64,000 nt of DNA. Source: Merdimmobilis hominis (lineage in GTDB: Bacteria; Bacillota; Clostridia; Oscillospirales; Ruminococcaceae). This document shows, one piece after another, positions 6,230-14,786 of the stretch (position 1 is its first letter; each line of letters starts with the position of its first letter). A program made the position numbers and the translations under genes. Under the pieces are notes generated by a model. It was not told where the DNA came from, ran no database searches, and saw only the letters and a program-made list of their open reading frames with translations. The stretch lies in the NCBI RefSeq assembly GCF_900104615.1, contig NZ_LT629939.1, positions 1,883,071 to 1,947,070 on the forward strand. Reading direction: 5' to 3'.

Positions 6230-9200
6230 ATGTTGGACTTCATGAAAATCACAGCGGATGCGCTGGATATTTTAAACTATGACGGGGCGGTTCAGGACAC
6301 CCTGGAAGAGCTTCGGAGAAAATGGGGCGCACAGGTCCCGGCGCTGCTCGATGAACGCTTTGATGCCGTCGGCGTCCAGTATATGAGACTGCCCCACGAA
6401 AAAGGGGCGGCGGCGCTGGGACAGGAACTGTCCGCCTTCGGCTGGGCCCTGTATAACCTGGACGATGAGGACGAGTATCTGTTTACCCTGATTCCAGAAG
6501 AAGAACGCAGCGACTGGGAACATTACTGCAAAAAGCAGGGGCAATATTGCCGCCTGATGAAACAGCCGGGGCGAAAATGGGGAGACCACGCCAAGGAGCA
6601 GGATCCCGGGGCGCTGATGCCCTGCGAGGAATACATCCTGGAAGATGAATACGACTATTTCTTCAACTCTCTGTCGGGGGATTTTGCGGCGGGGGAGTGG
6701 AAAAGCAGTCATTCCGAGGAATGGAACTATGGCTGTGTGGCGGATCTGCGCTGCCGCCCGCCGAAGGTGACCCGCTCCAAAAGCCTATACCATTTCGGGT
6801 GCATCTCCTATTCGGATAAAACCGGGGTGTATGCCGCCTCAGGGGCCTCTGCAAGCGGACTGATTGGAAAGGTCTTGCTATGCAAAAATCCCAATACCCT
6901 AAACTTTTTTGAGCCCTCCCCCATTGGGTATGACGGACCGCCCCGGACCCTCTGCTGGGCTGGCCATTCGCTCTGGGTGGGTGATCCCACCAACGCCACA
7001 CGGATTGAACTGACCGACCGGGGTACCTGTCAGGATGTAAAAAATTGGACTCTGCCAGAAGATGGATGGAGCAGCAAATACCATTGCGGCATTACAGCCG
7101 ACGGGCTGGGCCGGGTCTACTTCTCCAATGAGTGGTACAAAGGGCGCATTTACCGCTGGGCGGACGGTCAGGTGACCGAACATCCCTTCCCTCTGTACGG
7201 ATACGACCATCTCTCCGAAGCGGTCCCTGTTCCCGGCACAGGCCGCATCTACATGATTCACAGCGTCAGCGGAAAAGGGCGGATCGAGGAATGTCTGCTG
7301 GAACTGGACATGGACACCGGGCGCTGCCGCATCACCGCTCTGCCCGGCATGGGCGAGGGGCTGAAACTTCGCTGGTTTACCGAGGACTGGCTGCTGGTAC
7401 AGGGAAACGGCGAGCTCCTCTCCGACGACTTTGCCCAGCTCATCAATATGACCACCCGTGAGGTGCTCCGCATCCGTCCGGGGATGTTCGGCGGCGAAAA
7501 GATGCAGCACATCGGAGTGCTCACCGATGGTGCGGTGGTCATCGTCACCCGGCGGGGCGGCGTAGGGCCGGTGTTCCGCTACCCCACCGACTTCTGGGGC
7601 TTTCTGCGGACAGCGGGTAAGCCCCGCAAACTGGAGCCCTGGCGGGAGTATCAAGAAACTTATCCAAACCTGCCCTTCTTCCTCCCAGGGGAAGAACCAA
7701 AGCAGAATGGCGCAAACAGCTCCCATGACACAGGCAGCCCTCTGCTCCGCCTCCAGTTCGGCCAACTCTCACCCGAGAAAAAACAGTCGCTCATGGAGCA
7801 GCTGGCAGCGCAGTATCGCCTGGATTTTGTGCGGATGGAGCACTTTGACCGCTGGGGCCAAAGCTGCACCACCGGCATGTTCAAAAAAGATGGCCGGGAG
7901 TTCGTCTTTGTCCCCGGCGATACTGTCACCTTGGGCTGGGAACAGTTTGCCGTAGGACTGAACCGGGAGAGCCGGGAGGAATTGGAGTACCTGTTTCAGG
8001 AATGGGAATTGGAGCAGGACCCGGCAGAATTCATTGGAGAAAGCATGGCTCCCGTCCGGCAGGTGTCTATCAGCCCCATGCTGGTGGGGCGGGAGCTGGA
8101 GGAGATCAACTGGGAGCCGGTCAAGCTGGAAGACCCACGGCTGCGCCCAGAATGGCTGGAAGATTTCCGCCAATTCGCTTCGACTGGCAGGGACAGTCTG
8201 ACGTTGGCAGGCCGTGCCCGCTTCGAGCGGGATAGCGACAGCTGGCAGGCAAGCCTCTATCACGAGGTGGACTATCCGGACTTTCAAAGCTGGCTGCAAA
8301 AACAGGGCTTTTCCCTTCCTACACCGGATGAATGGGCCTACCTGTGCGGTGGTGGGTGCCGCACCCTGTTTCCTTGGGGGGATGGGTTAGACTACTCTAT
8401 GCGTCTGCGCTGGTTTGAGGATATGGATGAGGACGAGAACAGGCCTTACGACATGGAGGAGCCCAACTTCTTCGGCCTGTCCATCGCCTACGACCCCTAT
8501 ATGCGGGAAGTCGTGAACGCCGACCGGCTCACCACCTGCGGCGGCGACGGCGGGTGCAATATCTGCGGCGGGCTGGGGCCGTTCCTCGGTTTCCTGCCCT
8601 GTTCTCCACACTGCAAGCCGGAAGTGCAGGAGGAAAACGAACTGAATGGCAACTATGACTTTTACCGGCCCATCATCCGGGTGAAGCTGGAACCGAAAGG
8701 AGAGAATGAAATGCCTGCAACAGAATGGCTGAATAAATATGAATCCATCCAAGGCAAACTAGCCTGTAAAATCGACCTGGATGCCTATTTCACAGAAAAG
8801 GGCATTGGCAGCATGGCGGTGGATGTACTGGACATCGGCACAGTCCATTTCCCCACCGGGACGGTCTTTGCCTGCGACCCTCTGGTGGAGCTGGAGGACG
8901 CCCGGCCCTATCTCCAGACCATCCCCGCCGGGACTTACTCGGTGCAGATCTGCGTGGTGCCCAGCGAACAATACGGCGACCGCTACGCCTGTGTCAAAGT
9001 AGCTGTCAGCGACCAGAAGCCAGTCCGGTACGAGCTGGGCATGGTGGGCAATGAGGACTTGGAGGAAGAACTAGAGGACGGCGATTTCTTCGGTTTCGGC
9101 GTGGATGCCGGTATGGGCTGTATTGCGGACATCCAGACCCGGGAAGCCTTCCTGGTATATTGGGCCAAGCGCCTGGGGAAGGATGAGGACATCGACCCCT

Positions 9201-9436
9201 ATAACGACTTGTTCTGTGATTTGTTGGAGAAAAATTTCCAGATGAACCCTATGTACCAGAGAGAGGGCGGTGACTGGCTCAACTGGACAGTGCCGGAGAC
9301 GGACTGTGACCTCCCCATCTTTGCCTCCGGCTGGGGCGATGGGGTCTATCCGGTTTATTTCGGCTATGACGCCCAGGACAAGGTCTGCGGGGTGTATGTC
9401 CATTTCATCGATATTGCGGAAAGTTACAATCAGTGA
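6230..9436 (+). CDS. Large multidomain protein with FGE-like and DUF4241 domains
   Basis: A 1068-residue cytoplasmic-looking protein with no signal peptide. I chose the ATG at 6230, which has GAAGTGAGG 6 nt upstream. Visible parts in order are an acidic N-terminal domain (~1-150); a ~300-residue region with repeated Trp/Gly strands, possibly a beta-propeller; a segment like formylglycine-generating/sulfatase-modifying domains (PTPDEWAYLCGGGCRTLFPWGD) near residue 700; and a C-terminal DUF4241-like domain (PLVELEDARPYLQTIPAGTY, then FGVDAGMGCIAD). DUF4241 and similar modules occur in immunity proteins of polymorphic toxin systems, so a compound immunity protein is a fair guess. No toxin gene lies beside it. 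Function unproven. Confidence 0.6.
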   Translation: MLDFMKITADALDILNYDGAVQDTLEELRRKWGAQVPALLDERFDAVGVQYMRLPHEKGAAALGQELSAFGWALYNLDDEDEYLFTLIPEEERSDWEHYCKKQGQYCRLMKQPGRKWGDHAKEQDPGALMPCEEYILEDEYDYFFNSLSGDFAAGEWKSSHSEEWNYGCVADLRCRPPKVTRSKSLYHFGCISYSDKTGVYAASGASASGLIGKVLLCKNPNTLNFFEPSPIGYDGPPRTLCWAGHSLWVGDPTNATRIELTDRGTCQDVKNWTLPEDGWSSKYHCGITADGLGRVYFSNEWYKGRIYRWADGQVTEHPFPLYGYDHLSEAVPVPGTGRIYMIHSVSGKGRIEECLLELDMDTGRCRITALPGMGEGLKLRWFTEDWLLVQGNGELLSDDFAQLINMTTREVLRIRPGMFGGEKMQHIGVLTDGAVVIVTRRGGVGPVFRYPTDFWGFLRTAGKPRKLEPWREYQETYPNLPFFLPGEEPKQNGANSSHDTGSPLLRLQFGQLSPEKKQSLMEQLAAQYRLDFVRMEHFDRWGQSCTTGMFKKDGREFVFVPGDTVTLGWEQFAVGLNRESREELEYLFQEWELEQDPAEFIGESMAPVRQVSISPMLVGRELEEINWEPVKLEDPRLRPEWLEDFRQFASTGRDSLTLAGRARFERDSDSWQASLYHEVDYPDFQSWLQKQGFSLPTPDEWAYLCGGGCRTLFPWGDGLDYSMRLRWFEDMDEDENRPYDMEEPNFFGLSIAYDPYMREVVNADRLTTCGGDGGCNICGGLGPFLGFLPCSPHCKPEVQEENELNGNYDFYRPIIRVKLEPKGENEMPATEWLNKYESIQGKLACKIDLDAYFTEKGIGSMAVDVLDIGTVHFPTGTVFACDPLVELEDARPYLQTIPAGTYSVQICVVPSEQYGDRYACVKVAVSDQKPVRYELGMVGNEDLEEELEDGDFFGFGVDAGMGCIADIQTREAFLVYWAKRLGKDEDIDPYNDLFCDLLEKNFQMNPMYQREGGDWLNWTVPETDCDLPIFASGWGDGVYPVYFGYDAQDKVCGVYVHFIDIAESYNQ

Positions 9437-9527
9437 TCAGAAAGAAGAATATTTATGAATCTGCTGGAGCAGTGCCAGAAAGTGTATCCGGACCGGCCAT
9501 ATGCTCTCAATGAAGGAGGAAATCGAC

Positions 9528-10067
9528 ATGGTATATACAGCCCAATATCCCTCTCCCCTCGGTATGATCACCTTGGCCAGTGACGGCCAAAATCTCACCG
9601 GTTTGTGGTTGGAGGGGCAGAAGTACTTTGCCAGCACCCTCAAGGGGAAGATGCCCCTTCAAGAGGAGCCGCCGGTGCTCCAGGCCGCGAAAAGGTGGCT
9701 GGACCGGTATTTTGCGGGGGAGAAGCCGAAGATTGACGATCTCCCTTTGGCTCCTGAAGGCAGCAGGTTCCAGCAGGAAGTTTGGAAGCTGCTCTGTGAA
9801 ATCCCCTATGGGTCGGTAACTACTTATGGAGAGCTTGCCAGAAAAATAGCGGCCATCCAAAAGAGGCCGAGCATGTCACCTCAGGCGGTGGGCAGTGCAG
9901 TGGGCCGTAACCCCATCTCCATTATCATCCCCTGTCACCGAGTGGTGGGCACCAGCGGGAGCTTGACCGGTTATGCCGGAGGCATCGGGAAAAAGATTCA
10001 GCTGCTGGAGAGGGAAGGGGTGGACACCTCTCGTTTCACCATCCCCACCAAAGGAACTGCCTTATGA
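9528..10067 (+). CDS. ogt: Methylated-DNA--protein-cysteine methyltransferase
   Basis: A 179-residue suicide repair protein that removes O6-alkyl groups from guanine. The start at 9528 follows AAGGAGG by 7-8 nt. An N-terminal ribonuclease-like domain (YTAQYPSPLGMITLASDG) precedes the methyltransferase domain with the acceptor-Cys motif IIPCHRVV, the helix-turn-helix (YGSVTTYGELA) and GSLTGYAGG. Ordinary length for Ogt. Its stop overlaps by 4 nt the ATG of a decayed DUF1848-type gene, suggesting a former two-gene operon. Confidence 0.92.
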   Translation: MVYTAQYPSPLGMITLASDGQNLTGLWLEGQKYFASTLKGKMPLQEEPPVLQAAKRWLDRYFAGEKPKIDDLPLAPEGSRFQQEVWKLLCEIPYGSVTTYGELARKIAAIQKRPSMSPQAVGSAVGRNPISIIIPCHRVVGTSGSLTGYAGGIGKKIQLLEREGVDTSRFTIPTKGTAL

Positions 10068-10108
10068 TCATCAGCGCCAACCGCAGGACCGATATCCCGG
10101 CTCTGTAG
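10064..10108 (+). pseudogene. DUF1848-type protein, N-terminal remnant
   Basis: A frame of 14 codons, MIISANRRTDIPAL, ends in TAG. It closely matches the conserved opening of DUF1848 proteins (radical-SAM-like, normally ~300 residues). Nothing further of the family follows, so the gene body has been deleted. Confidence 0.6.
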
Positions 10109-10247
10109 CGGAGGGCATCCTCCCCGGCCCTTCCCAACTCTCGGAAAGGCATGGGCCGGTTATATCGATGGCCTTGCGGCCTTTTCCTACGCGGATGTGG
10201 GGAAAGGCTGCGTTTTCTATAACGGTGGAATTCATAAGTATAAATAG
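10109..10247 (+). pseudogene. Unidentified coding remnant
   Basis: In one frame the sequence reads WAGYIDGLAAFSYADVGKG and ends in a lysine-rich tail before TAG, with amino-acid usage like a real protein end. No start or upstream body is present. It may be the C-terminus of a gene whose middle was lost in the deletion that removed the DUF1848-type gene. I do not recognise the family. The remaining ~80 bp to 10330 hold nothing clear. Confidence 0.25.
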
Positions 10248-10330
10248 GATAATTTGTAAAAATTATTACGAATTGTATTGTAAATAGAGAGGCGATCCAT
10301 AGGGATAAAACGGGTTCCCTCCGGCTGGGG

Positions 10331-10366
10331 GCGCAAAAAGCGGGAGGGCTAACTTAGCCCTCCCGC
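10331..10366 (-). terminator. Terminator of the C-S lyase gene
   Basis: A perfect 12-bp stem, GCGGGAGGGCTA and its complement, around a 3-4 nt loop, followed on the minus strand by TTTTT. Confidence 0.85.
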
Positions 10367-10440
10367 CGACGGTATGTATTTTATTTCCCAGTCCCGTTCG
10401 CTGGGCCATGGAAATTTCTACCGGATGCAAACGGATTCGA

Positions 10441-12189
10441 TTATTCTTTTACCAGCTGGGCCAGTTCTTCCACGGTGGGGATGTCAGCCGCATTTTTGCC
10501 ATAGTGGGCATAGGTGATGGTCAGGTTCCCGTCCACCACAAAGCAGGCGGGAAGCTGCAATTCTTCCCCCTCATAGGCGCCGTGCTGGAATCCTTCCTCC
10601 TTGACCTTGGCGATCTTGCCCAGGGCGTCGCCGCCGGCCAGTTCCATCTTATCCTTGGCGGGGCGGATGTCCAGTTCCCCATACAGCTTTTGCTGTGGAT
10701 CACAGACGATTTCGAAGGGCAGATCCCCCGGCTGGAGCTGCTGAGCCATCCCCGCAGGGTCGGATTGGAGCACTACCAGGGCTTTTGCCCCCTGAGAGGC
10801 GATCTTCTCATACTGCACCTTCAGCTGATGGATGTCATACTGGCACAGGGTGCAGCCATAGTACCGCAAAAAGAGGATGGCGGTGGGGCGGCCGCCGGTC
10901 AGCTTCCGGAGGGAGACGCCGGAGCGGAAGGGGGTGTCTACCACAAAGTCGGGCATCTTGTCGCCGGCTTTGCGCTTTTTGCTTTGGAATCCACCCCGGG
11001 CGTTGAGGGCGTCCACAGCGGCTTTCAGCCGCTCCAGGGCTTCCACCAACACTTTGGTGGGGCAGGCCAGGTTGATCCGCTCAAAGCCGTCCCCTTCCTC
11101 GCCAAAGAGGATACCTTCATCCAGGAAGAGCTTGGCTTCATCCTTCATAAAGTTTTCCAGGTCCTTGCCGTACATGCCCAAGCCGCGGCAATCCACCCAA
11201 AGAAGATAGGTGCCTTCCAGGGGATACACCTTGAGTTGAGGCAGCTTCTTCTCCACAAAGGCCTCCACTGTTTTGGCGTTGAGGTGGATGAGGGAGAGCA
11301 GCTGGTCCAACCAGTTTTCACATTTATTGTAGGCGATTTCGCAGGCTTTGTAGCCCAGGATGTTCAGGGACATCACCGCGTTGGCCAGGCGGGCAGAAGC
11401 AAATTTTTCCCGCAATTCAGCGTTGGGGATGATGATGTTGGAGGTCTGCATGCCGGCCAGGTTAAAGGTTTTGCTGGGGGCAGTGCAGGTGATGGTGTTC
11501 TGGGCAAACTCGGGGCAGATGGAGGCCAAAACGGTGTGTTTGTGGCCAGGCATCACAAAATCCTGATGGATTTCATCCACCACCAGGATGACATTGTTCT
11601 CCTGGCAGATGCGGCCCACCTCGGTCAGTTCCTCCCGGGTCCAGACCCGGCCCACCGGGTTGTGGGGGCTGCAAAGGATCATCAGAGTGTTGGCAGGGTC
11701 TGCGGCCTTTTGGCGCAGGTCTTCTAGGTCAAAGGTATAGCTGCGCTTCTCCTCGTCGTGGATTAGCGGGTTGTTGACCACCTTGCGGCCGGTCATCCCC
11801 ACTACCATGCTGAAGGGGTAGTAGACGGGGCGGTTGATGATGACCCCATCGCCGGGTTTGGTGAACGCCTGGACCGCGTAGCCCAGGGCCGGCACCACGC
11901 CGGGAGCGGTGACAATCCACTGGGGATCCACCTTCCAGTTGTGACGGCGTTCCATCCAAGAGGTCACCGAAGCCAGATATCCTTCGGTCTCGGTGGTATA
12001 GCCCAGGATGGCATCGCCCAGGTAATCCTGAAGCCCCTCGATGATTTCCGGCGCGTTTTTCAGCTCCATGTCCGCCACCGACAGGGGGACGATGTCCCGC
12101 TCAATATTGGGGTTGTGTTTTTTCATCCCCTCCCACTTGGAGGAACCAGTACCGGTTCGGTTGACCAGCGTTTCGAAATCGTAATGCAT
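10441..12189 (-). CDS. MalY/PatB-type C-S lyase fused to a peroxiredoxin-like domain
   Basis: A 582-residue fusion. Residues ~1-395 are a fold-type I PLP enzyme of the MalY/PatB group (cystathionine beta-lyase or cysteine-S-conjugate beta-lyase). The PLP lysine is K240 in APSKTFNLAG, with SPHNPVGRVW and DEIHQDFV before it. Residues ~410-582 are an AhpC/TSA-like thioredoxin-fold domain with C446-T-L-C449 (FLRYYGCTLCQYD). The ATG at 12189 has AGGAGGT upstream. Enzymes that release sulfide or thiols joined to a thiol peroxidase domain suggest coupling of thiol release with redox handling (inference). MalY proteins are usually ~390 residues, so the fusion is unusual. Confidence 0.85.
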   Translation of the reverse strand: MHYDFETLVNRTGTGSSKWEGMKKHNPNIERDIVPLSVADMELKNAPEIIEGLQDYLGDAILGYTTETEGYLASVTSWMERRHNWKVDPQWIVTAPGVVPALGYAVQAFTKPGDGVIINRPVYYPFSMVVGMTGRKVVNNPLIHDEEKRSYTFDLEDLRQKAADPANTLMILCSPHNPVGRVWTREELTEVGRICQENNVILVVDEIHQDFVMPGHKHTVLASICPEFAQNTITCTAPSKTFNLAGMQTSNIIIPNAELREKFASARLANAVMSLNILGYKACEIAYNKCENWLDQLLSLIHLNAKTVEAFVEKKLPQLKVYPLEGTYLLWVDCRGLGMYGKDLENFMKDEAKLFLDEGILFGEEGDGFERINLACPTKVLVEALERLKAAVDALNARGGFQSKKRKAGDKMPDFVVDTPFRSGVSLRKLTGGRPTAILFLRYYGCTLCQYDIHQLKVQYEKIASQGAKALVVLQSDPAGMAQQLQPGDLPFEIVCDPQQKLYGELDIRPAKDKMELAGGDALGKIAKVKEEGFQHGAYEGEELQLPACFVVDGNLTITYAHYGKNAADIPTVEELAQLVKE

Positions 12190-12535
12190 AAACAAATGAC
12201 CTCCTGCTGTATTCCGCTTGGCGCGTTGCAAATGTGAATCGGTTATGACCGGAATGTTAACTGTCTAAACGATACCACTAACTGCCCAAAATGTCAACTA
12301 AAACAGTTTTTACCAGCATTTATATGTAAATATTAGACAATTTCCCATCGATTTCCCAATTTAGGGACTAACCAATGGCAAAGAGGCTTCCTATTTCCGG
12401 AAAGAGCCGATTTGTTTTCGAATAGCGGTCAATCTGTATTCACTCAAAAAACACATTTTCAATTTATCCTTTTTGTATTATACTAAGGGTGACTGTGAAA
12501 ACCGCTAACAATTGCCCGAGGAAAGGTGATGGATT
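12190..12535. promoter_or_regulatory. Divergent intergenic promoter region
   Basis: This AT-rich 346-bp gap separates the C-S lyase from the two-component system. A plausible rightward -10 is TATACT at 12479-12484 with a weak TTTTCA 17 nt upstream. I see no riboswitch or gene. Confidence 0.4.
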
Positions 12536-13210
12536 ATGTACCAGATTTTGGTGGTGGATGACGAGGAACGCATCCGCACTCTGATTCAAAAATACGCCCA
12601 GTTTGAAGGGCATGCCGTATCTGAGGCGTCCAATGGCCTAGAAGCGGTGGAACTTTGCCGGAAAAAGGATTTTGACTTGATCATTATGGATATTATGATG
12701 CCGGAACTGGACGGTTTCTCCGCCGTCAAGGAGATCCGCAAGACCGCCTCCACCCCGGTGATCATGCTCTCCGCCCGGGGGGAGGAATACGACAAAATCC
12801 ACGGCTTTGAGCTGGGGGTGGACGACTATGTGGTCAAACCCTTTTCCCCCAAGGAGCTGATGATGCGGGTGGATGCCATCATGAAGCGATCCGGCCGCGG
12901 TGGGGATCAAGACCGCCATGAGGTCTATAAAACCGGCGGCCTGCTGGTGGATTTCACCGCCCGCAAGGTGTTGATTGATGGGGAAAATGTGGAGATGTCC
13001 CCCAAGGAATACGACCTGATTTTCTACCTGGTGAAAAACCGGGGCATTGCCTTGACCCGGGAGAAGCTGATCTGCGAGGTGTGGGGGTATGACTTCTACG
13101 GCGATGCCCGCACCTTGGACACCCACATCAAGCTTCTGCGCAAAAGCCTGGGCAATTACAGCGACCGGATTGTCACTCTGCGGGGTGTGGGGTACCGGTT
13201 TGAAGGCTGA
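12536..13210 (+). CDS. OmpR-family response regulator
   Basis: A 224-residue protein. The receiver domain (1-~120) has the acidic pair DDEE, phospho-acceptor Asp in DLIIMDIMMPEL, the Thr/Ser region VIMLSARG and the Lys in DDYVVKPFSPKEL. The C-terminal winged helix (~130-224) ends with the usual LRGVGYRFEG. A GAAAGGTGATGG ribosome site precedes the ATG. It is followed 17 nt later by a histidine kinase and forms an operon with it. Signal and target are not indicated. Confidence 0.93.
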   Translation: MYQILVVDDEERIRTLIQKYAQFEGHAVSEASNGLEAVELCRKKDFDLIIMDIMMPELDGFSAVKEIRKTASTPVIMLSARGEEYDKIHGFELGVDDYVVKPFSPKELMMRVDAIMKRSGRGGDQDRHEVYKTGGLLVDFTARKVLIDGENVEMSPKEYDLIFYLVKNRGIALTREKLICEVWGYDFYGDARTLDTHIKLLRKSLGNYSDRIVTLRGVGYRFEG

Positions 13211-13227
13211 TAGAGAAGGGGACGGGT

Positions 13228-14718
13228 ATGGGTATTGCGGCAATCAAAAAGCGGTTTGACAACACCAGCATCAAATGGAAGATCTTTGCAGTGCTCATCA
13301 GCTTCTGCACCATCTTGCTGGTGCTGCTCTGGCTGTTCCAGGTGGTCTTTCTGGACAGCTTTTACAAACACATCAAAATCAGCACGGTGAAAAAGAGCGC
13401 CAACTCCATTGTGCAGAACATAGACAATGAGCATCTCCAGGAATTGGTAGAGCAGATTTCCTTCGGCAACGAGGTCTGTGTGGACATCCGATGGCAGAAT
13501 GGGGAGAAAAGGGTCTCCTCCGACGCGCTGCGAGGTTGCCTCATCCACCGGATGCCCAACGAGGAACGGTTTGGGCTTTTCCAAAAAACCCTGGAAAACG
13601 GCGGAGAGCTGTTGGGGTATTACAACTATGACAGCTTCCGCCTCCCAAATTTTGACACTGGGAAGTTCAAAGGGCCGTTCCCCAAGGTGGAACACTCCCC
13701 CCAGCAGACCATCATCTTTTCCAAGGTCATGGAGGACCAGAATGGGGAATTGGTATTTATTATGATCAATGCCTTGGTATCGCCGGTGGATGCCACCGTG
13801 GCCACCCTGCGAACCCAGTTTTATTACATCGCCGGGTTTATGCTGCTGTTTGCCACCCTCTTGGCCTTGGTGATCTCCAAATGGGTGTCCAGCCCCATTG
13901 AGGCTATCAACCGCTCGGCCAAGGAATTGGCCACAGGGGATTATGACGTCCACTTTTCCGGCAGCGGTTACCGGGAGATCAACGAGCTTTCCACCACCCT
14001 CAACTATGCGGCCCAGGAGCTTTCCAAAGTGGACGGGCTTCGGCAGGAGCTGATCGCCAACATCTCCCATGATTTGCGCACCCCGCTGACCCTGATCAGC
14101 GGCTACGCCGAGGTGATGCGGGATCTGCCCGATGAAAACACCCCGGAAAACGCCCAAATCATCATCGATGAAGCCCAGCGGCTTTCTACTTTGGTCAATG
14201 ATGTCCTCGACCTCTCCAAGCTCCAGTCGGGGATGCAGAGCGTCAACTTAACCGATTATAACCTGACCGATTCCCTATCGGGGGCGGTGCTGCGGATGAA
14301 CGAGCTGCTCCGCAAAGATGGCTATTCCCTGGAGTTTTCTTATGACCAGCCGGTGTGGGTCCATGCGGATCAAACCTGGATTCACCAGGTGTTTTACAAC
14401 CTGCTGACCAATGCCATCAACTACACCGGTGAAGATAAAAAAATCTATGTGGAACAATCGGCGGCGGGGGAGTGGGTCACCGTTCGGGTGCGGGACACCG
14501 GTGAAGGGGTCTCCCCGGAGAACCTGCCTTATATCTGGGACCGGTACTACAAGGTGGATAAAACCCACAAGCGGGCAGTGACCGGAACTGGATTGGGCCT
14601 CTCCATCGTCAAATCGGTGCTGGAACTCCACGGCGGGAGATATGGGGTGGAATCCACGCCGGGCGGCAGCACATTCTGGTTCCAGCTAAAAACCGTGCCG
14701 CCCCAGGAAGAGAAATAA
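13228..14718 (+). CDS. Membrane sensor histidine kinase
   Basis: A 496-residue kinase. Transmembrane helix 1 is at ~19-42 and helix 2 (FYYIAGFMLLFATLLALVI) at ~195-215, enclosing a ~150-residue extracytoplasmic sensor. HAMP, HisKA (NISHDLRTPLTLISGY) and HATPase_c (N box, DTGEGV, GTGLGLSIV) follow. It partners the adjacent OmpR regulator. The architecture is like PhoR/VanS-type kinases in Clostridia. A strong terminator lies 18 nt downstream. Confidence 0.92.
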   Translation: MGIAAIKKRFDNTSIKWKIFAVLISFCTILLVLLWLFQVVFLDSFYKHIKISTVKKSANSIVQNIDNEHLQELVEQISFGNEVCVDIRWQNGEKRVSSDALRGCLIHRMPNEERFGLFQKTLENGGELLGYYNYDSFRLPNFDTGKFKGPFPKVEHSPQQTIIFSKVMEDQNGELVFIMINALVSPVDATVATLRTQFYYIAGFMLLFATLLALVISKWVSSPIEAINRSAKELATGDYDVHFSGSGYREINELSTTLNYAAQELSKVDGLRQELIANISHDLRTPLTLISGYAEVMRDLPDENTPENAQIIIDEAQRLSTLVNDVLDLSKLQSGMQSVNLTDYNLTDSLSGAVLRMNELLRKDGYSLEFSYDQPVWVHADQTWIHQVFYNLLTNAINYTGEDKKIYVEQSAAGEWVTVRVRDTGEGVSPENLPYIWDRYYKVDKTHKRAVTGTGLGLSIVKSVLELHGGRYGVESTPGGSTFWFQLKTVPPQEEK

Positions 14719-14735
14719 ATGACGCGTTCCATAAC

Positions 14736-14766
14736 AAAAGCCCCCGGCTTAAAGCCGGGGGCTTTT
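14736..14766. terminator. Bidirectional terminator
   Basis: AAAAGCCCCCGGCTT and AAGCCGGGGGCTTTT form a near-perfect hairpin with A and T tracts. It serves both the kinase (+) and guaB (-). Confidence 0.9.
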
Positions 14767-14786
14767 CATTCAGATGGGAACTTTGG

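Noticed and set aside
10408-11727. 439-codon plus-strand frame opposite the C-S lyase fusion
   Set aside because: Antisense shadow of a well-supported gene. It has no start signals and an implausible composition.
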